Position numbers and translations under genes: made by a program. From DATCLS01 sp035296625 (GTDB taxonomy: Bacteria; Actinomycetota; Acidimicrobiia; Acidimicrobiales; VFJN01): 64,000 nucleotides of DNA. Within the stretch, counting starts at the first letter, position 1. Each line of letters starts with the position of its first letter. The notes beneath the pieces are model-generated. The model saw nothing but the letters and a program-made list of their open reading frames with translations. It was not told where the DNA came from and did no database searches. The stretch is from NCBI GenBank assembly GCA_035296625.1, contig DATHAO010000034.1, forward strand, positions 5,040-69,039, written 5' to 3'. This document shows positions 26,361 through 34,644 of this stretch, piece by piece.

Positions 26361-27758
26361 TCAGCCGACGGAACCCTCCATCTGCAACTCGATGAGCCGG
26401 CTCCACTCGACGGCGTACTCCATGGGCAGCGTGCGGGTGACCGGCTCGATGAAGCCGCTCACCACCATGCTCATGGCCTGCTCCTCGGAGAGCCCGCGAC
26501 TCATCAGATAGAAGAGCTGCTCGTCGGCCACCTTCGAGACCGTCGCCTCGTGGCCGATCTGGGCGTCGCGGGCGCCGACCTCCATGTACGGGAACGTGTC
26601 GCTCGTCGAGTCCTCGTCGAGGATGAGGGCGTCGCACTGCACGTGGCTCTTGCAACCGTACGCGTCGTCCTCGACCCGGACGAGGCCGCGATACGACGTG
26701 CGGCCACCGTCCTTCGAGATCGACTTCGACACGATCTTCGAGGTGGTCTCGGGGGCGGCGTGCACCATCTTGGCGCCGGCGTCCTGGTGCTGGCCGGGAC
26801 CGGCGTAGGCCACCGACAGGACCTCACCGGTGGCCTTGGGCCCGACCATGTACACGGCGGGGTACTTCATGGTGAGACGCGAGCCGATGTTGCCGTCGAT
26901 CCACTCCATGTGGCCCTCGGCCTCGACCCGGGCCCGCTTCGTGACCAGGTTGAACACGTTGTTCGACCAGTTCTGGATGGTCGTGTATGTGACCCGGGCG
27001 CTCGGCTTGACGACGATCTCGACGACGGCCGAGTGCAGCGAATCGGTCGTGTACACCGGGGCCGAGCAGCCCTCGATGTAGTGCACCTTCGAGCCCTCGT
27101 CCGCGATGATCAACGTGCGCTCGAACTGGCCCATGTTCTCCGCGTTGATGCGGAAGTAGGCCTGGAGCGGCATGTCGACCTCGACGCCCGGCGGCACGTA
27201 GATGAACGACCCGCCCGACCACACGGCCGAGTTCAGCGCGGCGAACTTGTTGTCGTTCTTCGGGATGATCTTGCCGAAGTACGGCTTGACCACCTCGGGG
27301 TACTCGCGCAGCGCCGTGTCCATGTCACAGAAGATGACGCCCTGGCGCTCGAGGTCCTCGCGGTTGCGGTGGAAGACGACCTCGGACTCGTACTGGGCGG
27401 TGACCCCGGCGAGGTACTTGCGCTCGGCCTCGGGGATGCCCAACTTCTCGTAGGTGTTCTTGATCGAGTCGGGCAACTCGTCCCACTCGTCGACCTGCGA
27501 GCTCGTGGGCTTGATGTAGTAGTAGATGTCGTCGAGGTAGATCTCGGACATGTCGCCGCCCCACGACGGCATGGGCCGCCTCTCGAAGTGCCGCAGCGCA
27601 GACATCCGCTGGCGGAGCATCCAGTCGGGCTCGCCCTTCATCCACGACATCTCGCGGACGATGTCCTCGTTCAGGCCCTTCTTGGGCTTGAAGACGTAGT
27701 TCTCCTCGTCGGACCATCCGAGCTTGTAGCGGCCGAGATCGAGATCGGCGACAGCCAT
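26361..27758 (-). CDS. sufB: Fe-S cluster assembly scaffold SufB
   Basis: 465 residues. Conserved blocks include GGSFIYVPPGVEVDMPLQAY, the EGCSAP cysteine segment and the C-terminal EEQAMSMVVSGFIEPVTRTL. SufB carries the nascent cluster in the SufBCD complex. The ATG at 27758 has AGAGGA upstream and follows an ~80-nt leader from the TACTAT promoter. First gene of the operon; no sufR-type repressor gene is adjacent in this window. Confidence 0.95.
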   Translation of the reverse strand: MAVADLDLGRYKLGWSDEENYVFKPKKGLNEDIVREMSWMKGEPDWMLRQRMSALRHFERRPMPSWGGDMSEIYLDDIYYYIKPTSSQVDEWDELPDSIKNTYEKLGIPEAERKYLAGVTAQYESEVVFHRNREDLERQGVIFCDMDTALREYPEVVKPYFGKIIPKNDNKFAALNSAVWSGGSFIYVPPGVEVDMPLQAYFRINAENMGQFERTLIIADEGSKVHYIEGCSAPVYTTDSLHSAVVEIVVKPSARVTYTTIQNWSNNVFNLVTKRARVEAEGHMEWIDGNIGSRLTMKYPAVYMVGPKATGEVLSVAYAGPGQHQDAGAKMVHAAPETTSKIVSKSISKDGGRTSYRGLVRVEDDAYGCKSHVQCDALILDEDSTSDTFPYMEVGARDAQIGHEATVSKVADEQLFYLMSRGLSEEQAMSMVVSGFIEPVTRTLPMEYAVEWSRLIELQMEGSVG

Positions 27759-27844
27759 CTGTGTCCTCTTCGTGGTGTGTCGGCGACGGTGCCCGGCGGG
27801 TGGGGGGAGCAGGATCCCGGCCGGGCGCAATTTCTCCTACGCCG

Positions 27845-27850
27845 ATAGTA
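27845..27850 (-). promoter_or_regulatory. Probable suf operon -10 element
   Basis: TACTAT on the minus strand, about 87 nt upstream of the sufB ATG, in an otherwise gene-free stretch. No good -35 match is visible. Confidence 0.4.
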
Positions 27851-28015
27851 GCAATCCCCTTCGAGGACGCCACACCCGCAGGTCACAGGCGGTCCTGGAC
27901 GACGGTGGCCGTGAGCCCCAAGCTCGGCGTAGGCGGAGCTGGACGCGCCCGGACGGCGAGACCGCCTCGGTGTCGACGTTGCCCGTCCCCATGCCCACGC
28001 GCGCCGGCGTCGGGG

Positions 28016-28177
28016 TCAGCTCTTGTTGCCGGGCTCGCCCGTGCGGGTGTTGAACTCGTTCTTGCCGCAGGGGCACGGCGGAATCTTGTCGCCCTTGGTC
28101 ACGTGGACCTTGGCGTTGCAGCTCGCGCAGTGGAAGTCACCGGTCTCCTGTGCCCGTTCTCCTGTCTTGGCCGTCAT
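28016..28177 (-). CDS. 53-residue zinc-ribbon protein
   Basis: Small ORF beginning MTAKTGERAQETGDFHCASC. It has two cysteine knuckles, CASC and CPCGKNEF, 18 residues apart, as in a rubredoxin-like zinc ribbon. GGGAGGGGGA lies 8 nt before the ATG. It is transcribed in the same direction as the suf operon, 257 nt upstream of sufB, and may be a separate unit. Function unknown. Confidence 0.75.
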   Translation of the reverse strand: MTAKTGERAQETGDFHCASCNAKVHVTKGDKIPPCPCGKNEFNTRTGEPGNKS

Positions 28178-28353
28178 GGTTCGTCCCCCTCCCGGACCGG
28201 TTCGTGGGCCATGTGCGCCGCTGCCCGGGCGGCGCGACGGGAAACAGGATCAGAGGCACTACCGACGGCCCGACGAGGCCCTGTCGGCCGGATCCGCTCT
28301 GCCAGCGCCTCGGACCCCGAGCGCGGGAGAAACGATGCGGGGTCCAGCGACGC

Positions 28354-28500
28354 CTACCACCAGCTGATGGACCGGCGGCGGCGTCCGGCCGACCGGCCCC
28401 CACCTCGGCGGCGGGAACGGGTGAGGTCGCCGCTGCGGCGGGGCGCCCGCCGACTCTCGAGCCGCTTCCAGCCTCGTCGCTTGGCGTTCCAGCGAATCAT
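28354..28500 (-). CDS. Possible 48-residue highly basic peptide
   Basis: ORF MIRWNAKRRGWKRLESRRAP... with many Arg residues. A perfect anti-16S match, TAAGGAGGTGG, lies 20 nt upstream, which is too far for normal use. The composition resembles small ribosomal-type peptides but matches none I know. Low confidence. Confidence 0.25.
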   Translation of the reverse strand: MIRWNAKRRGWKRLESRRAPRRSGDLTRSRRRGGGRSAGRRRRSISWW

Positions 28501-28599
28501 GGATACCCAGCGTAGTGGAACCACCTCCTTACGTTCAGGAAACGCGGGGGCCTCTGACGGCCGACGGTGGACGCGTGCCGGTGCCACCGGAGCCGATGG

Positions 28600-30387
28600 C
28601 TAGCTGGCGGTGGAGAGGCCGGAGGTCCAGGTCTGGTAGAGCGAGGTGTAGCGGCCGCCGGCGGCGACGAGCTCGTCGTGGGTGCCCAGCTCGGACAGGC
28701 GGCCCCCGTCGACGACGCCGACCAGGTCGGAGCGCTCGGCGGTCGAGAGCCGGTGGGCGATCACCACGACCGTGCGACCCTCGAGCAGGCGGTCGACGGC
28801 CTCCTCGACCAGCGCCTCGGTTCCGGGGTCCAGGCTCGAGGTGGCCTCGTCGAGCACGAGCACGGCCGGATCCGCGAGCGCAGCGCGGGCAAGGGACACG
28901 AGCTGCTTCTCGCCGGCCGACAGCCGGCTGCCCCGCTCGCGCACCTCGGTGTCGAGGCCCTCAGGCAGGCCGGCGAACCGGTCGTGAGCGCCGACGGCGC
29001 GCAGGGCGGCGTCGACCTCCCCGTTGCCGGCGCCCTCGCGGGCGATGCGCACGTTGTCGCGGATCGACCCGTTGAACAGGAAGCCCTCCTGGGGGATGAC
29101 CACGACACGCTGGCGCAGCGACGCCAGCGTGGCGTCGCGCAGGTCCACCCCGCCGAAGGTCACGGCGCCCTCGGTGGGGTCGTAGAGGCGGGCGGCCAGC
29201 TTCGCCAGCGTGGACTTGCCGGCGCCCGTGGGGCCGACGAGCGCCAGGCGGCTGCCCGCGGGGATGCGCAGCGACACGTCGCGCAGCACCCGCGGCCCGT
29301 CGCCGTAGGCGAAGGCCACGTCGTCGACCCGCAGGTCACCCCGTTCGGGCAGGTCGACCGCGCCGGGCCGCTCGGCCACGTCGACCGGCTCGTCGAGCAG
29401 CTCGTAGAGCTTGTGGAGTCCGGCGCCCGCGGACTGCACCTGGTTGAACAGCTGGCTGAGCTGCTGGACGGGCTCGAACAGGTTGGACAGCGCCAGTACG
29501 AAGAACGCCACCGTGCCCACCGAGATCGTGCCGTCGTGCACCCAGTGGCCGCCGAAGCCGAGCGCCAGCGCGGTCGTGCCCCAGCCGGCCAGCTCGATCA
29601 CCGGCAGGTACCAGGCCGATATCTTCACCGAGCGCATGTGGCTGTCGTAGAGGTCACGGTTGTCGGACCGGAACCGGCCGATCGACGCGTCCTCGCGCCC
29701 GAAGGCCTGGACGACGCGCACACCGGCGATGCCCTCCTGCAGCTGGGTGAGCGTTGAGCCGATGCGGTCCCGCACGTCGAGGTAGGCCTCGTTGGAGTCG
29801 CGCTGGAACTTGATGCTGGCGAGGACCACCGGGGGCAGCGCCACGATGCACACGGCCAGGAGCTGCCAGGACACGCTGAACAGCACGCCGATCGAGACGA
29901 CGAGAAGCAGGGCGTTCGACACGAACATGGCCAGGCCGTTCTGGATCAGCTCGGCCAGGGAGTCGACGTCGCTCGTCATGCGGGACACGAGCACGCCGGC
30001 CTTCGACCGGTCGTAGAACGGCATCGAGAGCCGCTGCAGGTGGTCGAACACCCGGGTGCGCATCTGGCGGAGGAACTGCTCGCCGACCGCCGAGATGAAG
30101 CGAATCTGCAGGCGGTTCGTGACATAGGCCAGGACCGCCACGACGACGTAGGCGCCCACCGCCAGGTTCAGTCGGGACGGTTCCCCACCCTTGATGCCCT
30201 CGTCGATGCCGAAGCGCACGAGCCACGGGCCGGCCAGGACCGTGATCGTCCACAGCACGACCATGGCGAGAGCCACCACCACGTGGCGCAGCTGCGGACG
30301 CAGCATGGCGGCCGTGCGGCGCGCGAGCCGGCGGCGCTGCTCGGCGTCGAGCTTGTCGTCGGCGCTCACGCCTGCGTCACGCCACAT
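28600..30387 (-). CDS. ABC transporter, fused membrane-ATPase subunit 2
   Basis: 595 residues. An N-terminal six-helix exporter domain (ABC transmembrane type 1) is followed by an ATPase with Walker A GPTGAGKST, signature RLSAGEKQLVSLARAAL and Walker B VLVLDEATSSLDP. The signature LSAGE replaces canonical LSGGQ, as in one half of heterodimeric exporters. Its ATG overlaps the stop of subunit 1 (TGATG), so the two are made together and form one exporter for an unknown lipid, drug or peptide substrate. Confidence 0.92.
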   Translation of the reverse strand: MWRDAGVSADDKLDAEQRRRLARRTAAMLRPQLRHVVVALAMVVLWTITVLAGPWLVRFGIDEGIKGGEPSRLNLAVGAYVVVAVLAYVTNRLQIRFISAVGEQFLRQMRTRVFDHLQRLSMPFYDRSKAGVLVSRMTSDVDSLAELIQNGLAMFVSNALLLVVSIGVLFSVSWQLLAVCIVALPPVVLASIKFQRDSNEAYLDVRDRIGSTLTQLQEGIAGVRVVQAFGREDASIGRFRSDNRDLYDSHMRSVKISAWYLPVIELAGWGTTALALGFGGHWVHDGTISVGTVAFFVLALSNLFEPVQQLSQLFNQVQSAGAGLHKLYELLDEPVDVAERPGAVDLPERGDLRVDDVAFAYGDGPRVLRDVSLRIPAGSRLALVGPTGAGKSTLAKLAARLYDPTEGAVTFGGVDLRDATLASLRQRVVVIPQEGFLFNGSIRDNVRIAREGAGNGEVDAALRAVGAHDRFAGLPEGLDTEVRERGSRLSAGEKQLVSLARAALADPAVLVLDEATSSLDPGTEALVEEAVDRLLEGRTVVVIAHRLSTAERSDLVGVVDGGRLSELGTHDELVAAGGRYTSLYQTWTSGLSTAS

Positions 30388-32201
30388 CAGGCCATGCCCC
30401 CGACATCCGCGCGCTCGCCCGCCCCGGAGCCGTCGCCGTCGCCACCGGCACCCTCGGGGAAGAGCGACTGGTCGGCCGCCGCGGACGCCAGCACGGTCCG
30501 GTAGCGGGGCTCGCTCGCGAGGAGCCCGTCGCGGGTCCCCTCGGCGACGACCCGCCCGCCGTCGAGCAGGACGACCCGGTCCGCCAGGGCGATCGTGGCC
30601 GGGCGGTGGGCGATCACGATCGTCGTGCGCCCGCGCATCACCGTGGTGAGCGCGTCGCGGATCTCGTGCTCCTTCGTGGGGTCGACCGCCGAGGTGGCGT
30701 CGTCGAGGATGAGGATGCGCGGGTCGGCGAGGATCGCCCGGGCGATGGCGATGCGCTGGCGCTGCCCGCCCGAGAGCGAGTAGCCACGCTCGCCGATCAT
30801 CGCGCCGTAGCCCTCCGCCAGCTCGGAGATGAACTCGTGCGCCCCCGCCAGGCGGGCCGCTCGCTCGATTGCCGCGTGGGGGGCGTCGGGATCGGCGAAC
30901 GCGATGTTCGCGGCGATGGTGTCGCTGAAGAGGAACGTGTCCTCGAACACGATGCCCACGGCCCGGCGCAGGTCGCGCAGGGCCAGCTGGCGCACGTCGA
31001 CGCCGTCGACTCGCACGACGCCGTCCTCGACGTCGTAGAAGCGCGGCACGAGGCGGGCCACGGTCGACTTGCCCGACCCGGTGGCGCCCACCAGGGCGAC
31101 GGACTCGCCGGGCGCCACCCGCAGGTCGAACCCGTCGAGCACGGGCGTCGGCCGCCCGTAGCCGAACCGCACGGACTCGAAGCGCACCTCGCCGCCGCCC
31201 GGCGGGAGGGCCCTCGGCCGCGGAGCATCGGCGATATCGGGCGCGGTGACAAGCACCTCGTCGACCCGCTCCGCCGACACCACGGCCCGCTGGCCCTGGG
31301 CCACGATCATGCCGAGCATGCGCAGCGGCCAGATGAGCATGCCGATGTAGACGTTGAACGCGATCAGGTCGCCGAGGCTGAGGGCGCCGTTGATCACCTG
31401 GTGGCCGCCGTAGCCGAGCACGGCGATGAGGCCGATGTTGGGCAGGAGCTCGAGGCCCGGCAGGAACCGGGCCCGGGTGCGGGCGGCGGCGATGGACTCG
31501 CGGTAGACGTCGTCCGCCTCGGCCTTCAGGCGCTGGGCCTGGACGGTCTCGGCGCCGAGGCCCTTGATGACGCGGACGCCGGCCACGGTCTCCTCGACCA
31601 CGGCGGCCAGCTCTGCGGTCTCGCGCTGGATGCCCATGACGTGGGGCGAGAGCCGCCGGGAGAAGCGGGTGGCCATCACGTTGAGGAACGGCAGCGATCC
31701 CAGCGCCAGGAGCGTGAGCATCGGGTCGATCGTGGCCAGGATGACGGTGACGGCGGTCACGGTGACACCGTTGGAAATCGTCAGCGGGATCATGACGAGG
31801 AACGACTGCACCTGCTGCAGATCGGCGTTGGCCCGGCTCATGAGCTGGCCGGTCTGCACCCGGTCGTGGAACGAGAAGTGCAGCCGCTGCAGGTGGGCGA
31901 AGAGCCGATCGCGCAGGTCGAGCTCGATCCAACGCGCCTCACGGAACGCGAAGTATCGGCGCATGCCGGTGAACGCGGCCGAGCAGAGCGCCACGAACCC
32001 GAGCAGCAGCGACCAGCGCAGCAGAGCGCTGCTGTCGTCCGCTTCGATGCCCTCGTCGACCGCTTTGCCGACGATCACCCCGGTGCTGACCTTGGCGGCC
32101 GTCCACGCCAGGCCGGTGCCGACGCCGAGAGCGATGCCGGCCTTCCGCCGACCGACCGCTTCGCGCATCAGCTTCCAGCCGCCGCGGTGTTCGCTCGTCA
32201 T
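30387..32201 (-). CDS. ABC transporter, fused membrane-ATPase subunit 1
   Basis: 604 residues. Six helices precede Walker A GATGSGKST (372-380), a canonical YSLSGGQRQRIAIARAI and Walker B LILDDATSAVDP. The Walker B catalytic Glu is replaced by Asp, which marks the degenerate site of a heterodimeric exporter. The frame is open upstream to 32267, but the start at 32201 is chosen: it has a GGGGGGG ribosome site, and an operator palindrome with a -10 lies inside the longer reading. Confidence 0.92.
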   Translation of the reverse strand: MTSEHRGGWKLMREAVGRRKAGIALGVGTGLAWTAAKVSTGVIVGKAVDEGIEADDSSALLRWSLLLGFVALCSAAFTGMRRYFAFREARWIELDLRDRLFAHLQRLHFSFHDRVQTGQLMSRANADLQQVQSFLVMIPLTISNGVTVTAVTVILATIDPMLTLLALGSLPFLNVMATRFSRRLSPHVMGIQRETAELAAVVEETVAGVRVIKGLGAETVQAQRLKAEADDVYRESIAAARTRARFLPGLELLPNIGLIAVLGYGGHQVINGALSLGDLIAFNVYIGMLIWPLRMLGMIVAQGQRAVVSAERVDEVLVTAPDIADAPRPRALPPGGGEVRFESVRFGYGRPTPVLDGFDLRVAPGESVALVGATGSGKSTVARLVPRFYDVEDGVVRVDGVDVRQLALRDLRRAVGIVFEDTFLFSDTIAANIAFADPDAPHAAIERAARLAGAHEFISELAEGYGAMIGERGYSLSGGQRQRIAIARAILADPRILILDDATSAVDPTKEHEIRDALTTVMRGRTTIVIAHRPATIALADRVVLLDGGRVVAEGTRDGLLASEPRYRTVLASAAADQSLFPEGAGGDGDGSGAGERADVGGMA

Positions 32202-32220
32202 GCCGGCATCGGCCCCCCCT

Positions 32221-32238
32221 CTTGACCCGTCGGTCAAG
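32221..32238. promoter_or_regulatory. TetR-type operator at the ABC exporter promoter
   Basis: Inverted repeat CTTGACC-CGTC-GGTCAAG, 20 bp upstream of the exporter start. The minus-strand TAAACT (32242-32237) overlaps its edge and would place the transcription start within the palindrome. Binding should block transcription. No regulator gene is adjacent. Confidence 0.5.
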
Positions 32239-32285
32239 TTTACCGAACGCCGTGCTCGTCCAGGCAAGCCGGTTTCCCGGCGAGA

Positions 32286-33341
32286 TCACCCGCGGGGAGG
32301 CGCCTTCCTCGCCGCCTGGCCGCCCTGCTTCTTCGCGATCTTCCGGGGTGCGCCCGCCTTCTGGACGCGGGCCTTGGCCGGCGCAGCCTTCGCCCTCGCC
32401 GCCTTCCTGGCGGGCGCAGTCGCCGGAGCCGGGGCGGCGGGAGCCACGGCCGGGGCGGGCGGCGGCACGAGCGCCGCCGCCAGGTCGCGCCAAGCGTCCA
32501 TGGGCACGGCCGTGGCGTCGGGGTCGAGCACCTGCAGGCACACGTGGTCCGCCCCGGCGTCGCGGTGCTCGGCCACGCGGGCGGCCACGGCGTCGACGTC
32601 CCCCCAGGCCACCAGCGCGTCGACGAGCCGGTCGCTGCCCCCGCCGGACAGGTCCTCGTCGCCCCACCCGAGGCGCCGCAGGTTGTTCGTGTAGTTCGGC
32701 AGGCCCAGGTAGATCTGCATCCACCGGCGGCCGGTCTCGCGGGCGACCGAGGGGTCCGTCGTGACGACGGCGGCCTGCGACACCATCAGCATCGGTCCCT
32801 CGCCCAGCACGTCGCGGGCCACGGGCGTGTGGTCGACCGGCACGAAGTACGTGAGCGCGCCCCACGCCCGCTTGGCGGCCAGGCGCAGCATCCGGGGACC
32901 GAGGGCCGCCAGCACGCGGGGCGGGTCCTCGGGCGGCGCCGGCGCCGTGCTGAAGGCGTCGTCGATCTCGTCGAGATAGCTCGCCATCTTGGCCAGCGGC
33001 TTCTCGTAGGACTGGTGGAGCATGCCCTCGACCATCGGCTCGTGGCTGACGCCGAGCCCCAGCAGGAACCGCCCGCCCGAGTCGTCGGCCAGCAGGCGCT
33101 GGGCGGCCGCCGCCGCCGTCGCCGCCCGGCTCCACACGTTGGCGACGCCGGTGGCCACCACGAGCCGGTTCGTGGCGTCGAGCAGCAGCCCGGCGTGCGA
33201 CATCGCCTCGCGCCCGATCGCCTCGGGTATCCAGAGGGTGCCCCAGCCCTGGTCGTCGACCTGGGCGGCGATCTCCCGGGCCTCCTGGGCCCTCCTCAGG
33301 TCGAGCTGGAAGGTCCACAGGCCCACGGAACCGACGTCCAT
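32286..33341 (-). CDS. LLM-class oxidoreductase with a histone-H1-like C-terminal tail
   Basis: 351 residues. The LLM domain (~290 residues) starts MDVGSVGLWTFQLDLRRAQE and includes FLLGLGVSHEPMVEGM and APPEDPPRVLAALGPRML, typical of one F420-type subfamily. The last ~60 residues are Ala/Lys/Pro/Arg-rich with motifs such as APARKAARAKAAPAKARVQK and ending QAARKAPPRG, like histone H1 or the mycobacterial HupB tail. The start at 33341 is set by TACCGT 8 nt upstream. Confidence 0.85.
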   Translation of the reverse strand: MDVGSVGLWTFQLDLRRAQEAREIAAQVDDQGWGTLWIPEAIGREAMSHAGLLLDATNRLVVATGVANVWSRAATAAAAAQRLLADDSGGRFLLGLGVSHEPMVEGMLHQSYEKPLAKMASYLDEIDDAFSTAPAPPEDPPRVLAALGPRMLRLAAKRAWGALTYFVPVDHTPVARDVLGEGPMLMVSQAAVVTTDPSVARETGRRWMQIYLGLPNYTNNLRRLGWGDEDLSGGGSDRLVDALVAWGDVDAVAARVAEHRDAGADHVCLQVLDPDATAVPMDAWRDLAAALVPPPAPAVAPAAPAPATAPARKAARAKAAPAKARVQKAGAPRKIAKKQGGQAARKAPPRG

Positions 33342-33349
33342 GGCGCCCG

Positions 33350-33359
33350 ACGGTACCGT
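33350..33359. promoter_or_regulatory. Overlapping divergent -10 elements
   Basis: The palindrome ACGGTACCGT reads TACCGT on both strands, sharing the central TA (33354-33355). On each strand exactly 8 nt separate it from an ATG (33341 minus, 33368 plus). It probably drives two leaderless transcripts that cannot be initiated simultaneously. Confidence 0.65.
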
Positions 33360-33367
33360 GAGCCCGG

Positions 33368-33808
33368 ATGGCTGTCGCCCGGGGGACCGACCACGCGGAC
33401 CCGAGCGCCGAGGGGCGGCGCGAGCGCATAGGGGTGCTCGCCCTGGCCGTGGGCGCGACGGCGTACGTGGGCCTGGTCGACCCCGAGCGCGGCGGCGCCT
33501 ACCCGCCCTGCCCGAGCCGCACGCTGCTCGGAATGGACTGCCCGGCGTGTGGCGGCCTGCGCGGCACCCACGACCTCCTCCACGGCCACCTCGGGGCTGC
33601 GCTCGACCACAACGTGCTGCTGGTGCCGGCGCTCGTGGTGGCGGCCGTGGCGCTCGCCCTGTGGCTGGCGCCGCTCGTCGGCCGCCGGCCGGGGCCGGTG
33701 CACCCACCCGCCTGGGCCGCCGTCGCCGCCCTCGGCGTGGTCGCGGCGTTCACGGTCGCCCGGAACCTGCCGGTGGCCGGGCTCGACTGGCTGGCCTCCG
33801 GCGCCTGA
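33368..33808 (+). CDS. DUF2752 membrane protein
   Basis: 146 residues with three hydrophobic segments. The family motif is complete: CPSRTLLGMDCPACGGLRGT followed by HDLLHGHLGAALDHN, with conserved Cys, His and Asp facing one side of the membrane. The molecular role of the family is unknown. TACCGT lies 8 nt before the ATG. Confidence 0.85.
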   Translation: MAVARGTDHADPSAEGRRERIGVLALAVGATAYVGLVDPERGGAYPPCPSRTLLGMDCPACGGLRGTHDLLHGHLGAALDHNVLLVPALVVAAVALALWLAPLVGRRPGPVHPPAWAAVAALGVVAAFTVARNLPVAGLDWLASGA

Positions 33809-34118
33809 GGGGTTCGGAGCGACCGCCCCGGGGCACACGCACGCCCGCTGCCCCGCGGCCGGTCCGTCGGACCCGCCGGTGGCTCGTGGCGCCGGCTACG
33901 CCGGGATCGGGAACGCGGCGTCGTGGATGGCCCGCACGGTCGAGGCCCTCGGGCGAGCGGCCGGTCGACCAGCGGGGCACGAGCGCCGGCGCTCTGCCGG
34001 GAAGCGATCCCTCAGCGCCGCGGCCAGCTCCTCGGCCCGGGCCGACGAGTTCCACGACTGCCTCGCCGAGGCCCGGCGGGTCTCGTAGGCGGCGGCCTCG
34101 TAGGGGCCCGGGGCGCGC
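33809..34118. other. Gap with one ambiguous minus-strand reading frame
   Basis: No start-to-stop gene is convincing. A minus-strand frame from about 34120 to a TAG near 33899 reads PYEAAAYETRRASARQSWNS and SARAEELAAALRDRFPAE, which looks protein-like. It has no start codon after the carbonic anhydrase stop, so it may be a decayed gene or a coincidence. Confidence 0.3.
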
Positions 34119-34640
34119 TCAGTCGAGCGGGCGCAGGTCCTTGCGGTACCAGCGGCCCCGCTCGACGTAGGACTGGGCGGCCGGTGCGATCTCTACCTCG
34201 GGGTCGACGGCGTCGGGCGTGATGCGCACCGGGATCCCGAGCGCCTTGGCCCGGGCCGGGATGCGGGTCCGGGGCGACACGACCGCGCCGGCCCCCACGA
34301 GGGCGCCGGCCCCCACGACGGCGTCGTGGAGCACGATCGAGCCCGAGCCGACGAGCGCTCCGTCCTCGATCGTGCAACCCTCGAGGTGCACGAGGTGCCC
34401 GACCACGCAGTCGGCCCCCACCGTGGTGGGGTGGAACGGCGTGCAGTGCAGCACCGAGCCGTCCTGCACCGAGCTGCGGGGGCCGATCGTGATCGGCGCG
34501 CCGTCGCCCCTCAGCACGGCGCCGGGCCACACCGAGGCCTCGGGGCCGATGCGCACGTCGCCGATCACGGTGGCGTCGGGGTGCACGTAGGCGGTCGGGT
34601 CTATTTGCGGTTCCCGGTCGCCCAGGGCGTAGGTGGCCAT
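34119..34640 (-). CDS. Gamma-class carbonic anhydrase-like hexapeptide-repeat protein
   Basis: 173 residues of left-handed beta-helix. The metal-binding histidines expected for the gamma-CA/PaaY group are in SVLHCTPFHP and VVGHLVHLEGC. It may be a carbonic anhydrase, or a PaaY-like CoA thioesterase as in phenylacetate degradation; the sequence cannot separate these. Its ATG lies 4 nt after the flavin reductase stop. Confidence 0.85.
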   Translation of the reverse strand: MATYALGDREPQIDPTAYVHPDATVIGDVRIGPEASVWPGAVLRGDGAPITIGPRSSVQDGSVLHCTPFHPTTVGADCVVGHLVHLEGCTIEDGALVGSGSIVLHDAVVGAGALVGAGAVVSPRTRIPARAKALGIPVRITPDAVDPEVEIAPAAQSYVERGRWYRKDLRPLD

Positions 34641-34644
34641 GCCG

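Noticed and set aside
28521..28531. CCACCTCCTTA on the plus strand, resembling the 3' end of 16S rRNA
   Set aside because: No 16S sequence lies upstream; it reads as a Shine-Dalgarno on the minus strand.
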